The position numbers were made by a program, and so were the translations under genes. Shown here one piece after another: positions 35,429-45,365 of a stretch of 64,000 nt of DNA (positions are counted from its first letter, which is position 1; every line of letters begins with the position of its first letter). The notes under the pieces are model-generated. The model did no database searches. It was not told the origin of the DNA and was given only the letters and a program-made list of their open reading frames with translations. The stretch comes from Lachnospiraceae bacterium (lineage in GTDB: Bacteria > Bacillota > Clostridia > Lachnospirales > Lachnospiraceae), in assembly GCA_014804785.1 (NCBI GenBank), contig JAAUZD010000023.1:102013-166012 (forward strand). The letters run 5' to 3'.

Positions 35429-36844
35429 ATGGATGATGGTGGGTCTATACCCAGTTATATTGTTTTTTTAGTGCTATTGCTGATTGATATGCTGTTTTAT
35501 GGATTTGGTGCGGCGGTCAGGGAATTGAATGCAAAAGAATTATCTGAACAATTTGAAGAAACAGGAAACAAGAAGGCAGGACGGCTCTATGAGATTGCAA
35601 TAAATCCAGAGCAATACATCAACACGGTACAGTTGGTCGTGACGCTGATTAATCTGGTAATGGGAGCATTTGTCTTAAGGGTTCTTAGCAGGGTGGCAGG
35701 AAGACACATAGTAAGAGGCGTCATGGAGAAGCTGTCAGACAGGGTGATGCCGCCGGCAATGATCTCTATAGCAGCGCTTATTCTTGCGGGTGCGGTACTG
35801 TTGTACATATTATTGACCTTTGGCGTACTGATTCCTAAAAGGCTGGGGGTACGTTATGCGAATAAATGGGCTTATGCATGTATCAACCCAATCTTTTATA
35901 TAACCCGTTTTTTCAGTCCTGTAACAGGTTTGGTATCCGTGACATCAAAAGGAATTCTCCGACTTTTCGGCATTCATACAGATCAGGATACGGAGGATGT
36001 AACGGAAGAAGTAATTATATCTATGGTCAATGAAGGACATGAACAGGGCGTGCTTCTGGCAACAGAGGCAGAAATGATTACGAATATTTTTGAGTTTGGC
36101 GATAAGCAGGCCAAGGATATTATGACGCACAGGGCTAATATTCTCGGAATTGACAGAAATATGACTCTGGGAGAAGCGCTTGACTATATGTTAAGCGAGA
36201 GCAAGAGCAGATTTCCGGTGTTTGATGAAAACATAGATCAGGTAATCGGAATCCTTCATTTCAGGGATGCGATGCGTGCCCACAGGGAAGAGAGCAACAT
36301 GGAACGGCAGGTGGGAGACATTGAAGGACTGATCCGGGAGACGATGTTCATACCGGAGACCAAAAATATAGATGCGCTGTTCCAGATCATGCAGCACACC
36401 AAGACACAAATGGTAATTGTGGTGGATGAGTATGGACAAACCACAGGTCTGGTTGCAATGGAGGATATTCTGGAAGAAATCGTTGGAAACATTATGGATG
36501 AATATGATGAAGAGGAAGAGCATATTGAAGAAACAGAAAATGCCAACGAATATATTATAGAGGGCATCACACCGTTAGAGGAATTGGAGAAGAGATTTAA
36601 AATTTCTTTTAAAAAGCAGGAATTTGAAACTTTAAATGGGTTTATGATTTCAAAAATGGATAAGATTCCAGAGGAGGATGATGAAAATTTTTCTATTGAA
36701 TTGGATGGATATCGCATTAAGATCTTACAGGTAAAAAACCGAATGATTAAAAGCGTTCTTGTGACAAAGCTTCCGGATAAGAAAAAGGAAGACGAAAACG
36801 CTGTAAAAGCAGAAGAAAATGAAACAGAAAATAAACAGATGTAA
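35429..36844 (+). CDS. CNNM/CorC-type membrane protein with CBS domains
   Basis: 471 residues. The N-terminal DUF21/CNNM membrane domain (1-~190) has hydrophobic segments at ~7-27, 65-90, 105-135 and 150-170. Two CBS domains follow (~210-335; [58 protein letters not shown]), and then a CorC/HlyC domain (~350-440). Such proteins are linked to magnesium or cobalt transport. The very acidic [10 protein letters not shown] segment before CorC_HlyC is usual. The start has AAAGGAG upstream. The tail is Lys/Glu-rich. YebC is encoded 11 bases downstream. Confidence 0.9.
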   Translation: MDDGGSIPSYIVFLVLLLIDMLFYGFGAAVRELNAKELSEQFEETGNKKAGRLYEIAINPEQYINTVQLVVTLINLVMGAFVLRVLSRVAGRHIVRGVMEKLSDRVMPPAMISIAALILAGAVLLYILLTFGVLIPKRLGVRYANKWAYACINPIFYITRFFSPVTGLVSVTSKGILRLFGIHTDQDTEDVTEEVIISMVNEGHEQGVLLATEAEMITNIFEFGDKQAKDIMTHRANILGIDRNMTLGEALDYMLSESKSRFPVFDENIDQVIGILHFRDAMRAHREESNMERQVGDIEGLIRETMFIPETKNIDALFQIMQHTKTQMVIVVDEYGQTTGLVAMEDILEEIVGNIMDEYDEEEEHIEETENANEYIIEGITPLEELEKRFKISFKKQEFETLNGFMISKMDKIPEEDDENFSIELDGYRIKILQVKNRMIKSVLVTKLPDKKKEDENAVKAEENETENKQM

Positions 36845-36855
36845 AGGAGAAAAAA

Positions 36856-37584
36856 ATGTCAGGACATTCAAAATTTGCAAACATCAAACATAAGAAAGAA
36901 AAAAATGATGCTGCGAAAGGAAAGATTTTCACGATTCTTGGAAGAGAAATCGCAGTGGCGGTAAAGGAAGGCGGACCAGATCCGTCAAACAACTCAAAGC
37001 TGGCGCAGGTCATTGCAAAGGCAAAATCCAATAACATGCCCAATGATACCATTGAAAGAGGAATTAAGAAGGCAGCGGGAGATGCAGGAAGCGTCAATTA
37101 TAAGTACATCACATATGAAGGGTATGGACCAAACGGAATTGCCATCATTGTGGATGCACTTACCGATAACCAGAACAGAACAGCGGCAAATGTCAGAAAT
37201 GCTTTTACAAAAGGGAATGGAAATGTGGGAACCCCAGGTTGTGTGTCCTTTATGTTCGACAAGAAAGGGCAGATCATAATAGACAAGGAAGAATATGAAG
37301 GAGATTCTGATGAACTTATGATGCTGGCACTGGATGCAGGCGCAGAGGATTTTTCCGAGGAGGAAGACAGCTATGAGGTGATAACGGATCCTGAGGATTT
37401 TGATGCAGTGCTTAAGGCACTTCAGGACGGGAACATTGCACTGGCCTCCGCGGAGGTGACGATGATCCCTCAGAATTACGTTGAGCTTACGGATGAAGCA
37501 GCAGTAAAGAGTCTGCAGAAGATACTTGACTTACTGGATGAGGATGATGATGTGCAAGCAGTATACCACAACTGGGATGAATAA
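36856..37584 (+). CDS. yebC: YebC/TACO1 family protein
   Basis: 242 residues, full length. The family signature [19 protein letters not shown] opens the protein, and [35 protein letters not shown] and [19 protein letters not shown] follow. YebC proteins were long called transcription regulators; recent work ties members to relief of ribosome stalling at proline-rich sequences. That would suit a genome encoding Pro-rich surface proteins, but this link is speculation. GGAG precedes the ATG. The end overlaps the next gene's start by eight bases. Confidence 0.95.
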   Translation: MSGHSKFANIKHKKEKNDAAKGKIFTILGREIAVAVKEGGPDPSNNSKLAQVIAKAKSNNMPNDTIERGIKKAAGDAGSVNYKYITYEGYGPNGIAIIVDALTDNQNRTAANVRNAFTKGNGNVGTPGCVSFMFDKKGQIIIDKEEYEGDSDELMMLALDAGAEDFSEEEDSYEVITDPEDFDAVLKALQDGNIALASAEVTMIPQNYVELTDEAAVKSLQKILDLLDEDDDVQAVYHNWDE

Positions 37585-39136
37585 AAAGAAGAACTGGCTG
37601 TTTATGCTGCTTTGGCTTCTGGTGGCGGCTACCAGCAGAATACAGTATTTTATTTTTGGCGGACAGTCGATTGTTGATACATATGCATATTTTTCACATG
37701 CTATGATGCGGGCAGAAAAGCAGGAACCTGTTCTGAATTCAGGGTTATCTTATGCATTTACGAAAGGGCTATCAAGACTGCTCTGGTTTACAGGGAATTT
37801 AATTGATGCGGTAGGAATTTATCAATTGCTGATTCAGATTCTGTGGATCATTCTGCTTCTCATCGGCATCAGCATGTTGTTTGGCAGAATTGCGGGATTT
37901 GTATCTTCCGGCATCTTAATCGTATCGCCCTGGATTTTAAAATCTGTTTTTTCCGTATCACCTGAAAATTATTTTATGCTGTATTTTTCGGTGCTCTTGG
38001 TGGCACTGGGATATTTCCATTCCAAAGCCGTAAAGGGGGAATGGCATAGAAGCGTATGGGGCAGGCTTTATTTAAAGGCAGTCGGTTTTTTTGTGGGAAT
38101 GATCTGCATATGGAACTATCTTGGGTGGATTTTGTTTGCGATGGTGGTGTATGTTCTGATTGGTCATTATAGTGCGTTGAAAGGCAAAATCAGGCAGCAA
38201 AGACAGGGAAAAAATCTGAAGGAAAAGAAACGGATTATGGGTGCAGGTTCCCAGCTGTTTCATCTACTGTTCGGGTGGATCATAGGAAGCTATGCCACGC
38301 TTATGAAGTATACGGGATTGACAGGGAATACCCTTAAGGAGCAATTTCATTGGTGGATTTCCCAGTTTGAGGATTTCCCGGGACGCTGTCAGGATGTTTC
38401 CCTTGCATTTTTGATATGGCTTGCGAGCGCTGTGTTGGCAGGTATTTTGTGTCAGCTGATTTATCATGTTGTGAAATCTAAGAAGATGGACGGCATGGAA
38501 GAGGAAACGGAAAGTGTTCAGGAAACGGAAGAGATTCGTGAAACAGAAGCCGTGCAGGATACGGAAGAGGTTCAGGAAATAAAAGCTGTGCAGATTGCAG
38601 AAGAGATTCGTGAAATAGAAGTCGTGCAGGATACGGAAGAGATGCAGGAAATAAAAGCTGTGCAGATTGCAGAAGAGATTCGTGAAATAGAAGCCGCGCA
38701 GACTGCAAAAGAGGTTCAGGAAACAAGAGCTGTGCAGATTGCGGAAGAGGTTCGTGAAACAGAAACCGTTCAGGATGCAGAAGAGATGCAGGAGGTGGAA
38801 GCCTGGCAGAAAGAGGTGCAGAAGGTGGAGATGATGCAGGAAGCGGAGAATGATTTGAAAGATCAGACTGGACGGAATCCTGGAACAGAAATATATAGGA
38901 GACCGGAGAGCAATCCTGGAACAGAAATGTACAGGAGACCGAAGCAAAGACTGGAAACGGAAATGTGCAGGAAACCGGAACAGGAAACAGCAGAAAACGG
39001 CAGAAAAGTACAATTTCTTGATAATCCGCTTCCTGTTCCCAAAAAGCATGTCAGGAAAGATATGGAATTCGATTTTGACGAGGTCAAAATGGATTTTGAT
39101 ATTGATATTGGCGAAAATGATGATTTTGACATATGA
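37577..39136 (+). CDS. Multi-pass membrane protein with Glu-rich tandem-repeat tail
   Basis: 519 residues from ATG 37577, which overlaps the yebC stop; an in-frame start at 37526 lies inside yebC without support. The N-terminal half (1-~312) has about seven to eight hydrophobic segments, with a basic loop at ~205-220, and vaguely resembles GT-C type glycosyltransferase or polymer-handling membrane proteins; no firm family. After the last helix (~293-307) come eight 12-residue repeats of the type [12 protein letters not shown] (314-409), three [16 protein letters not shown] units (434-469), and an acidic end ([14 protein letters not shown]). The tail should be cytoplasmic or extended, helical and strongly charged. 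A terminator follows. Confidence 0.75.
   Translation: MNKKKNWLFMLLWLLVAATSRIQYFIFGGQSIVDTYAYFSHAMMRAEKQEPVLNSGLSYAFTKGLSRLLWFTGNLIDAVGIYQLLIQILWIILLLIGISMLFGRIAGFVSSGILIVSPWILKSVFSVSPENYFMLYFSVLLVALGYFHSKAVKGEWHRSVWGRLYLKAVGFFVGMICIWNYLGWILFAMVVYVLIGHYSALKGKIRQQRQGKNLKEKKRIMGAGSQLFHLLFGWIIGSYATLMKYTGLTGNTLKEQFHWWISQFEDFPGRCQDVSLAFLIWLASAVLAGILCQLIYHVVKSKKMDGMEEETESVQETEEIRETEAVQDTEEVQEIKAVQIAEEIREIEVVQDTEEMQEIKAVQIAEEIREIEAAQTAKEVQETRAVQIAEEVRETETVQDAEEMQEVEAWQKEVQKVEMMQEAENDLKDQTGRNPGTEIYRRPESNPGTEMYRRPKQRLETEMCRKPEQETAENGRKVQFLDNPLPVPKKHVRKDMEFDFDEVKMDFDIDIGENDDFDI
38516..38803 (+). repeat. Eight 36-bp in-frame tandem repeats
   Basis: Eight units of 36 bases, each encoding 12 residues (VQ-x-x-EE-x-x-E-x-x-A). 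Alternate units are most alike, giving a 72-base higher-order period; the units beginning at 38588 and 38660 are almost identical. The codon phase is constant, so unit gain or loss keeps the frame. This is a minisatellite, not a CRISPR array. Confidence 0.9.
38876..38983 (+). repeat. Three further 36-bp units
   Basis: Three units of 36 bases encode [24 protein letters not shown] and [12 protein letters not shown]. The period equals that of the upstream array but the sequence differs. Confidence 0.75.
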
Positions 39137-39172
39137 AATATCCTGAATAAAAAAATGTACAGGAAATATACT

Positions 39173-39204
39173 AAAAGGGACTGCTTTTGGCAGTTCCTTT
39201 TAAA
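39173..39204 (+). terminator. Terminator before tepA
   Basis: AAAAGGGACTGC (39173-39184) pairs with GCAGTTCCTTTT (39190-39201), with one G-T pair and a TTTTG loop, ending in TTTTAAA. Confidence 0.75.
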
Positions 39205-39266
39205 TTACAATAAGCTTACCGCGAAGTGCAGCGGCGTATGTTTAAAACAGAAAAGAGGTTGCAGAT

Positions 39267-39956
39267 ATGTCAGGAAAAAAGGTGGAAGAAGAAAAGCATA
39301 GAAGTGAACGGATCGAGGAGACAGGACAAGTTACGCTGGATAAAAACGGAAAGGCGCATACCATACATCTGATATCGGTCATTGGAGAAGTGGAAGGTCA
39401 TGATAATCTTGGGACAAATTCAAAAACAACCAAATATGAGCATGTCCTTCCGGAACTTGCGGCGATTGAGGACAGCAAGGACATAGATGGTGTCTTGATC
39501 CTGTTAAATACCATGGGAGGAGATGTGGAGGCAGGGCTTGCAATTGCAGAAATGATTGCATCCCTAAGTAAGCCTACTGTATCATTGGTGCTGGGAGGAA
39601 GTCATTCTATTGGGGTCCCGATTGCTGTCAGCACGGATTATTCTTATATTGTTCCTACCGGAACCATGGTCATTCATCCTGTAAGAATGAATGGAATGGT
39701 CATTGGAGTACCTCAGACCTTTGATTATTTCAGGCAGATTCAGAACAGGATAACGGGATTTGTATGCAGTCATTGTAAGATTACCAAAAACAGGTTTGAA
39801 GAGCTCATGATGGAGACAGGTGTGCTCACTAAAGATGTAGGAACCATTTTAGTGGGAGAAGAAGCCGTATCGGAGGGAATCATAAATGAGACAGGTGGAA
39901 TCAAAGAGGCAATGGAAAAATTACATTCCTTAATTTCAAAAAAGAAAAAAAAGTAA
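39267..39956 (+). CDS. tepA: ClpP-like peptidase, TepA family
   Basis: 229 residues. It belongs to the ClpP/crotonase fold and matches Bacillus TepA (YmfB), described as a translocation-enhancing or sporulation-associated peptidase. The probable nucleophile Ser lies in VLGGSHSIGVPIAVS (~113) and His in TMVIHPVRMNG (~134); GVLILLNTMGGDVEAGLAIAEM is the substrate-groove region. The N-terminus is charged and the C-terminus ends in a Lys run. AAAGAGG precedes the ATG. As in Bacillus, it sits directly before the ftsK/spoIIIE gene, which supports the call. Confidence 0.9.
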   Translation: MSGKKVEEEKHRSERIEETGQVTLDKNGKAHTIHLISVIGEVEGHDNLGTNSKTTKYEHVLPELAAIEDSKDIDGVLILLNTMGGDVEAGLAIAEMIASLSKPTVSLVLGGSHSIGVPIAVSTDYSYIVPTGTMVIHPVRMNGMVIGVPQTFDYFRQIQNRITGFVCSHCKITKNRFEELMMETGVLTKDVGTILVGEEAVSEGIINETGGIKEAMEKLHSLISKKKKK

Positions 39957-39973
39957 CAAAAAATTGTTTGTTG

Positions 39974-40002
39974 GTGACAAGGATAGATGAAAATGCTATA
40001 CT
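39974..40002 (+). promoter_or_regulatory. Promoter of ftsK/spoIIIE
   Basis: GTGACA (39974-39979), a 17-base spacer and TATACT (39997-40002), 48 bases before the ATG. Confidence 0.6.
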
Positions 40003-40049
40003 ATATAAGATTATGTGAGTATCGCGAAGATACTTAAAGGGGTTTTAGT

Positions 40050-42752
40050 ATGGCACAGACAAAGAAAGGCAGCGCCGGCAGAAGCAGTTCTTCTGCGGGC
40101 AGGAAAAGTTCAGGAAGAGGAAACACTCAAGGAAAAACAGCAAATTCGCGCAATACGAAGAGCGAACCTATGGATGTGGCAATCAGAAATGAAATTATTT
40201 TGATTGCCTTGTTTGCAGCAGCAATTTTTTTATTTTTATGCAATTTTGGAATAGCCGGTGTAATGGGAAATACTATCAGCAATATTATGTTTGGAATTTT
40301 TGGATTGACGGCATATGTTATGCCGCTTGCATTGTTTTTCATGATTGCTTTTGGTATGGTAAATAGCGGCAATGCCATAGCAACACGTAAGTTGGTGGCA
40401 GGTGTGGTGGTGTTTTTGCTTGTCGGAATGATGTGCGAGCTTTTTGCAGGAGGTCTGGAAACAGCTGAAAGTTATCAGGTTAAGGAAATTTATGTAAGAT
40501 GCAGTGAGAAGCATAACGGAGGCGGCATACTTGCCGGTTCATTTGCTTATTTGTGCTATCATTTTATGGGAATGATTGGCACAATTCTGATTATCTTAGT
40601 TGCAGCAATTATATCTGTTGTGGTCCTGACGGACAAGTCTTTCGTATCGGGCGTGAAATCCGGCGGAAGAAAGGTCTATGAGCGTTCTAAAGAGGACGCC
40701 GCTTATCGCAGAGAAAGGGCGATGGCGCGAAGAAAAGAGCAGGAAGAGGAAAGGAAGCTTCGGGAGGAAGAGAAGAGACTTCGTGCGGAAGAACGTGAAA
40801 ATGAGAAAATACTCCGTATGGATAAGAAGGTTTCCGGGGTCATGATAGATACCTCTCTGACGCAGAGAGAGGAAGAAAAGCATAAAACCAGGGATGATAT
40901 TCATGAAATCAATCTGACGGATTTTGAAGAGCAGATGGAATATGCTGAAAATAAATCGGAGCAGACGAGGGAAGAGGAATTTGATTTCGACAAAATACGG
41001 ATTAACAGCGCTTATATAGAAGAGGAAGAAGGGCATGATGAGCTTTCCGAGATTACAGATTTGTATGCAGGTGAGGAAGAAGAATCAAATGATGTACCAG
41101 TATATGATGTGGATGAAAGCCAGACGAATGCAGCAGAGACATACTATGAAGAACCGGTAAGAGTTCATGAAAGAGTCCGCCCTGTGGCTGCAGCGGCAGA
41201 AGAGCATAAGCAGGTCATGCCGAAAGATGCACCTGAAACACAGACGAATATGCAGATACCGAAAGAGCGCATTCCCAAAAAGTACATATTTCCACCTATC
41301 AGCAAGCTCGCCAAGGGCATGGGAAAAGCCGGGGGAGACTCTGCCAGGGAATTGAAAGAAACCGCAATGCGGCTGCAACAGACATTGCAGACCTTTGGAG
41401 TGCGTGTATCTATTACGGATATCAGTCAGGGACCTTCTGTCACCAGATTTGAATTACAGCCGGAGCAGGGGGTCAAGGTGAGCAAGATTGTGGGGCTGAC
41501 AGATGATATTAAGCTGAATCTTGCAGCAACTGATATCAGAATCGAGGCTCCGATTCCGGGGAAGGCAGCTGTAGGAATTGAAGTGCCGAATAAAGAAAAT
41601 ATGACGGTAGCGCTCCGTGATCTTCTGGAGAGTAAGGAGTTTAAAGAGTTCCCGTCCAATCTGGCATTTGCAGTGGGAAAAGATATCGGCGGAAAAGTAG
41701 TTATGGCGGATATTGCCAAGATGCCTCATATGCTGATTGCGGGGGCAACAGGCTCTGGTAAATCTGTCTGTATCAATACACTTATCATGAGTATTTTGTA
41801 TAAAGCCCACCCGGATGATGTAAAGCTGATCATGGTGGATCCTAAGGTGGTGGAACTTAGTGTTTATAATGGTATTCCCCATCTTTTGATACCGGTGGTG
41901 ACAGATCCCAAGAAGGCTTCAGCAGCGCTTCAGTGGGGGGTTGCCGAGATGACCGACAGATATCAGAAGTTTGCAGATTTCAATGTGAGAGATCTGAAAG
42001 GATATAATAAAAAGGTAGAGGCGATGAGGGAAAAGGGCGATTCGGATGCCCCTGCTAAATTGCCGCAGATTGTCATCATAGTGGACGAACTTGCAGATCT
42101 CATGATGGTCTGCCCGGGAGAGGTGGAAGAATCCATCTGCCGTCTGGCTCAGCTGGCGAGAGCAGCGGGAATCCATCTGATTATTGCGACCCAGAGACCG
42201 TCGGTGGATGTCATTACAGGTCTAATTAAAGCCAATATGCCGAGCCGTGTGGCATTCAGCGTATCCAGTGGGGTGGATTCACGTACTATCCTGGATATGA
42301 ACGGCGCTGAAAAACTTCTGGGAAAGGGAGACATGCTCTTTTATCCACAAGGGTACAGCAAGCCGGCAAGAGTTCAAGGCGCTTTTGTTTCAGACAAGGA
42401 AGTGTCGGACGTGGTTGAGTTCTTAAAAAACCAAACTCTTGGAAATATCTATGACACAGATATTCAGGAAAAAATTTCGACTTATGGAAGCGGCAGTGCA
42501 GGCGGTGCCGGAGGCGCAGATGGGGCGGAGCGGGATCAGTACTTTGTGGACGCAGCTAAGTTTATTATAGAAAAAGACAAGGCATCCATTGGGATGCTGC
42601 AACGGGTATTCAAAATCGGCTTTAACCGTGCTGCAAGAATCATGGATCAGCTCTGTGAAGCAGGGGTGGTAGGTGAAGAGGAAGGAACCAAGCCGCGTAA
42701 GGTTTTGATGAGCGAGGAGCAGTTTGAGCAATACATAGAGGAATGCCTATAA
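40050..42752 (+). CDS. DNA translocase FtsK/SpoIIIE
   Basis: 900 residues. It pumps DNA across the division or sporulation septum. A basic Ser/Gly-rich N-terminus (1-~50) precedes four to five membrane helices (~52-72, 77-98, 103-118, 125-145, 168-192). A long charged coiled linker (~200-420) leads to the motor: [20 protein letters not shown] alpha domain, Walker [10 protein letters not shown] (565-573), Walker [15 protein letters not shown], and [20 protein letters not shown]. The C-terminal gamma winged helix (~835-900) carries [18 protein letters not shown] for reading of polar DNA sequences. AAAGGGG precedes the ATG. fhs follows after 16 bases. Confidence 0.95.
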   Translation: MAQTKKGSAGRSSSSAGRKSSGRGNTQGKTANSRNTKSEPMDVAIRNEIILIALFAAAIFLFLCNFGIAGVMGNTISNIMFGIFGLTAYVMPLALFFMIAFGMVNSGNAIATRKLVAGVVVFLLVGMMCELFAGGLETAESYQVKEIYVRCSEKHNGGGILAGSFAYLCYHFMGMIGTILIILVAAIISVVVLTDKSFVSGVKSGGRKVYERSKEDAAYRRERAMARRKEQEEERKLREEEKRLRAEERENEKILRMDKKVSGVMIDTSLTQREEEKHKTRDDIHEINLTDFEEQMEYAENKSEQTREEEFDFDKIRINSAYIEEEEGHDELSEITDLYAGEEEESNDVPVYDVDESQTNAAETYYEEPVRVHERVRPVAAAAEEHKQVMPKDAPETQTNMQIPKERIPKKYIFPPISKLAKGMGKAGGDSARELKETAMRLQQTLQTFGVRVSITDISQGPSVTRFELQPEQGVKVSKIVGLTDDIKLNLAATDIRIEAPIPGKAAVGIEVPNKENMTVALRDLLESKEFKEFPSNLAFAVGKDIGGKVVMADIAKMPHMLIAGATGSGKSVCINTLIMSILYKAHPDDVKLIMVDPKVVELSVYNGIPHLLIPVVTDPKKASAALQWGVAEMTDRYQKFADFNVRDLKGYNKKVEAMREKGDSDAPAKLPQIVIIVDELADLMMVCPGEVEESICRLAQLARAAGIHLIIATQRPSVDVITGLIKANMPSRVAFSVSSGVDSRTILDMNGAEKLLGKGDMLFYPQGYSKPARVQGAFVSDKEVSDVVEFLKNQTLGNIYDTDIQEKISTYGSGSAGGAGGADGAERDQYFVDAAKFIIEKDKASIGMLQRVFKIGFNRAARIMDQLCEAGVVGEEEGTKPRKVLMSEEQFEQYIEECL

Positions 42753-42768
42753 AATCAGGAGGTATATT

Positions 42769-44439
42769 ATGAAGACAGATATTCAGATCGCACAGGAAGC
42801 AGTGCTTTGCCCAATCACGGAAGTTGCAGGAGCGCTTCAGATTCTTCCGGATGAACTGGAATTGTATGGAAAGTATAAGGCAAAGATTTCTGAAGAATAT
42901 TTAGAGACAAATTCTGACAATCCTGATGGAAAGCTGATTCTGGTGACAGCAATCAATCCGACCCCGGCAGGAGAAGGGAAAACCACCACCAGCGTTGGGC
43001 TGGGACAGGCTTTTGGAAAGCTGGGGAAAAAAGCGGTGATTGCTTTAAGAGAGCCTTCCCTTGGTCCCTGCTTTGGCATCAAGGGCGGAGCGGCAGGCGG
43101 CGGATACGCCCAGGTGGTTCCTATGGAGGATTTGAATCTTCATTTTACCGGAGACTTCCATGCAATTACTTCCGCCAATAATCTACTGGCAGCTCTCCTT
43201 GACAATCACATACAGCAGGGAAATGAACTGGGAATCGATACAAGGCGGGTTGTCTGGAAAAGATGTCTTGATATGAATGACAGGGTTCTCCGCAACATCG
43301 TGGTAGGACTTGGAGCAAAAAGCGACGGAACGGTGAGGGAGGATCATTTTGTCATTACTGTTGCCTCGGAAATTATGGCAGTTCTTTGTCTTGCCAACGA
43401 TATGAAGGACTTGAAAGAACGGCTGGGCAGAATGGTGGTTGCCTATGATTATCAGGGAAAACCGGTGACAGCTGATGATTTAAATGCGGTAGGGGCAATG
43501 GCAGCCCTTCTTAAGGATGCCATGAAACCGAATCTGATTCAAACCCTTGAACATACACCTGCCCTTGTCCATGGCGGTCCTTTTGCCAATATTGCTCATG
43601 GATGCAATTCTGTACGGGCAACCAAAGCGGCGCTTAAGATGGCTGACTATGTTATTACGGAAGCCGGTTTCGGTGCGGATTTAGGAGCAGAGAAGTTCTT
43701 TGATATCAAGTGCAGAATGGCTGATCTTAAGCCGGATGCAGTGGTTCTGGTGGCGACTATCCGAGCATTAAAATATAATGGCGGTATTTCAAAAGAAGCA
43801 CTGGGAGAAGAGAATCTGGACGCCCTTAAGAGGGGAATCGTCAATCTGGAAAAGCATATTGAAAATCTGCATAAGTATGGGGTTCCTGTTGTGGTGACAT
43901 TAAACAGCTTTGCAACAGATACAGAGGCGGAAACCTCCTATGTAGAAGAATTCTGCAGGGAACGCGGTTGTGAGTTCGCACTTTCCGAAGTGTGGGAGAA
44001 AGGCGGAAATGGCGGAATTGATCTTGCAGAAAAGGTGCTTGAAACACTGGAAAACAAACAGAGCAATTTCAAAGTGTTATATGATGACCATTTAAGTCTT
44101 AAGGAAAAAATTGAAGTGGTTGCCAGAGAGATTTATGGGGCAGACGGTGTGGATTATAGCGTGCAGGCAAAAAAACAGCTTCTTGAATTGGAAAAGCTGG
44201 GATTTGGCACGATGCCGGTCTGTATGGCAAAAACCCAGTACTCTCTGTCAGATGATCCTGCGCTTTTAGGAAGACCGGAAAAATTCAGGATGAATGTTAG
44301 GGAAGTCTATGTCTCGGCAGGGGCAGGATTTGTGGTGGTGCTTACAGGGGCAGTTATGACGATGCCCGGGCTTCCAAAGCAGCCTGCGGCATTTAGAATT
44401 GATGTAAATGATGACGGTGTGATTACCGGACTTTTTTAG
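42769..44439 (+). CDS. fhs: Formate-tetrahydrofolate ligase
   Basis: 556 residues, standard length. It uses ATP to join formate to tetrahydrofolate, the entry step of the methyl branch of C1 metabolism in Clostridia. The P-loop [17 protein letters not shown] (~65-81), [20 protein letters not shown] and [15 protein letters not shown] are family hallmarks. The terminal [15 protein letters not shown] is also typical. AGGAGG precedes the ATG. With folD 26 bases downstream it forms a formyl-THF/methylene-THF unit. Confidence 0.98.
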   Translation: MKTDIQIAQEAVLCPITEVAGALQILPDELELYGKYKAKISEEYLETNSDNPDGKLILVTAINPTPAGEGKTTTSVGLGQAFGKLGKKAVIALREPSLGPCFGIKGGAAGGGYAQVVPMEDLNLHFTGDFHAITSANNLLAALLDNHIQQGNELGIDTRRVVWKRCLDMNDRVLRNIVVGLGAKSDGTVREDHFVITVASEIMAVLCLANDMKDLKERLGRMVVAYDYQGKPVTADDLNAVGAMAALLKDAMKPNLIQTLEHTPALVHGGPFANIAHGCNSVRATKAALKMADYVITEAGFGADLGAEKFFDIKCRMADLKPDAVVLVATIRALKYNGGISKEALGEENLDALKRGIVNLEKHIENLHKYGVPVVVTLNSFATDTEAETSYVEEFCRERGCEFALSEVWEKGGNGGIDLAEKVLETLENKQSNFKVLYDDHLSLKEKIEVVAREIYGADGVDYSVQAKKQLLELEKLGFGTMPVCMAKTQYSLSDDPALLGRPEKFRMNVREVYVSAGAGFVVVLTGAVMTMPGLPKQPAAFRIDVNDDGVITGLF

Positions 44440-44465
44440 AATCATTATAGAAAGGCGGCGGATTT

Positions 44466-45311
44466 ATGGCAGCAATCATTGATGGAAAAACAGTTTCACT
44501 GCAAATCAAGGAGGAACTAAAGCAGAAGGCGGCAGACCTTCGCACGCAGGGCACTGCGGTGACGCTTGCGGTTATTCAGGTGGGAGATAATCCTGCATCC
44601 TGTGTCTATGTGAGAAACAAGAAGAAGGGATGCGAGTACATAGGAATCGGATCTTTATCCTACGAACTTCCGGAAGAAACGACCCAGGATGAGCTTCTTT
44701 CGTTGATACGGGAGTTAAATGGGAGAGGGGACGTGAACGGTATACTGGTTCAATTACCGTTGCCGGCACATATTGATGAGGATACGGTTATCAAAGCGAT
44801 TGATCCCCAGAAAGACGTAGATGGCTTTCATCCGCAGAGTGTCGGTGCGCTTTGTATCGGTCAACCGGGTTTTGTATCCTGTACGCCGGCAGGGATTATC
44901 CAGTTACTTAAGAGAAGCGGAATCTCAATTGAAGGAAAAGAATGCGTCGTGCTTGGCAGAAGCAATATCGTAGGTAAACCAATGTCACTGTTGCTTTTAC
45001 GGGAAAATGCCACAGTCACTATTGCACATTCCCGCACGAAAAATTTAAAAGAAGTGACAAGCAGGGCGGACATCCTAATCGTAGCAATAGGGAAACCTAA
45101 AATGATCACCAGAGAGTATGTGAAAGAAGGGGCAGTGGTGATTGATGTGGGAATCAACAGGGACGAGAATAATAAATTATGCGGTGATGTTGATTTTGAG
45201 GATGTTGAACCGATTTGCAGCGCAATTACACCTGTTCCGGGCGGCGTTGGACCTATGACGATCGCCATGCTTCTCAATAACTGCATTGAGTCAGTGCGTT
45301 TACAGTCCTGA
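44466..45311 (+). CDS. folD: Bifunctional methylene-THF dehydrogenase / methenyl-THF cyclohydrolase
   Basis: 281 residues. It interconverts methylene-, methenyl- and formyl-THF. The catalytic Lys/Tyr region is VYVRNKKKGCEYIG (~48-61), followed by GILVQLPLPAHIDE, DPQKDVDGFHPQSVG, the nucleotide-binding VVLGRSNIVGKPMSLLL (~161-177) and TPVPGGVGPMTIAMLL near the end. AGGCGG lies before the ATG. It is paired with fhs. A short hairpin (ATGTCAGT/ACTGACAT, 45317-45341) without a T run follows. Confidence 0.98.
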   Translation: MAAIIDGKTVSLQIKEELKQKAADLRTQGTAVTLAVIQVGDNPASCVYVRNKKKGCEYIGIGSLSYELPEETTQDELLSLIRELNGRGDVNGILVQLPLPAHIDEDTVIKAIDPQKDVDGFHPQSVGALCIGQPGFVSCTPAGIIQLLKRSGISIEGKECVVLGRSNIVGKPMSLLLLRENATVTIAHSRTKNLKEVTSRADILIVAIGKPKMITREYVKEGAVVIDVGINRDENNKLCGDVDFEDVEPICSAITPVPGGVGPMTIAMLLNNCIESVRLQS

Positions 45312-45365
45312 TTAAATGTCAGTGCACTTTGCAGACTGACATATCGGATTGGAATGGAGGCAGAT

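Noticed and set aside
38516..38803. Regular 36-bp repeats resembling a CRISPR array
   Set aside because: Units are directly adjacent with no spacers, stay in codon phase, and encode a repeated 12-residue segment of a membrane protein. No cas genes are near.
38264..39049. A 261-codon open frame on the minus strand
   Set aside because: It is the mirror of the Glu-rich repeats of the + strand gene; it has no ribosome site and its composition (Leu/Phe/His repeats) is a by-product.
45312..45345. Terminator after folD
   Set aside because: The 8-bp ATGTCAGT/ACTGACAT hairpin has no T run and an 11-base loop, so it is not a convincing terminator.
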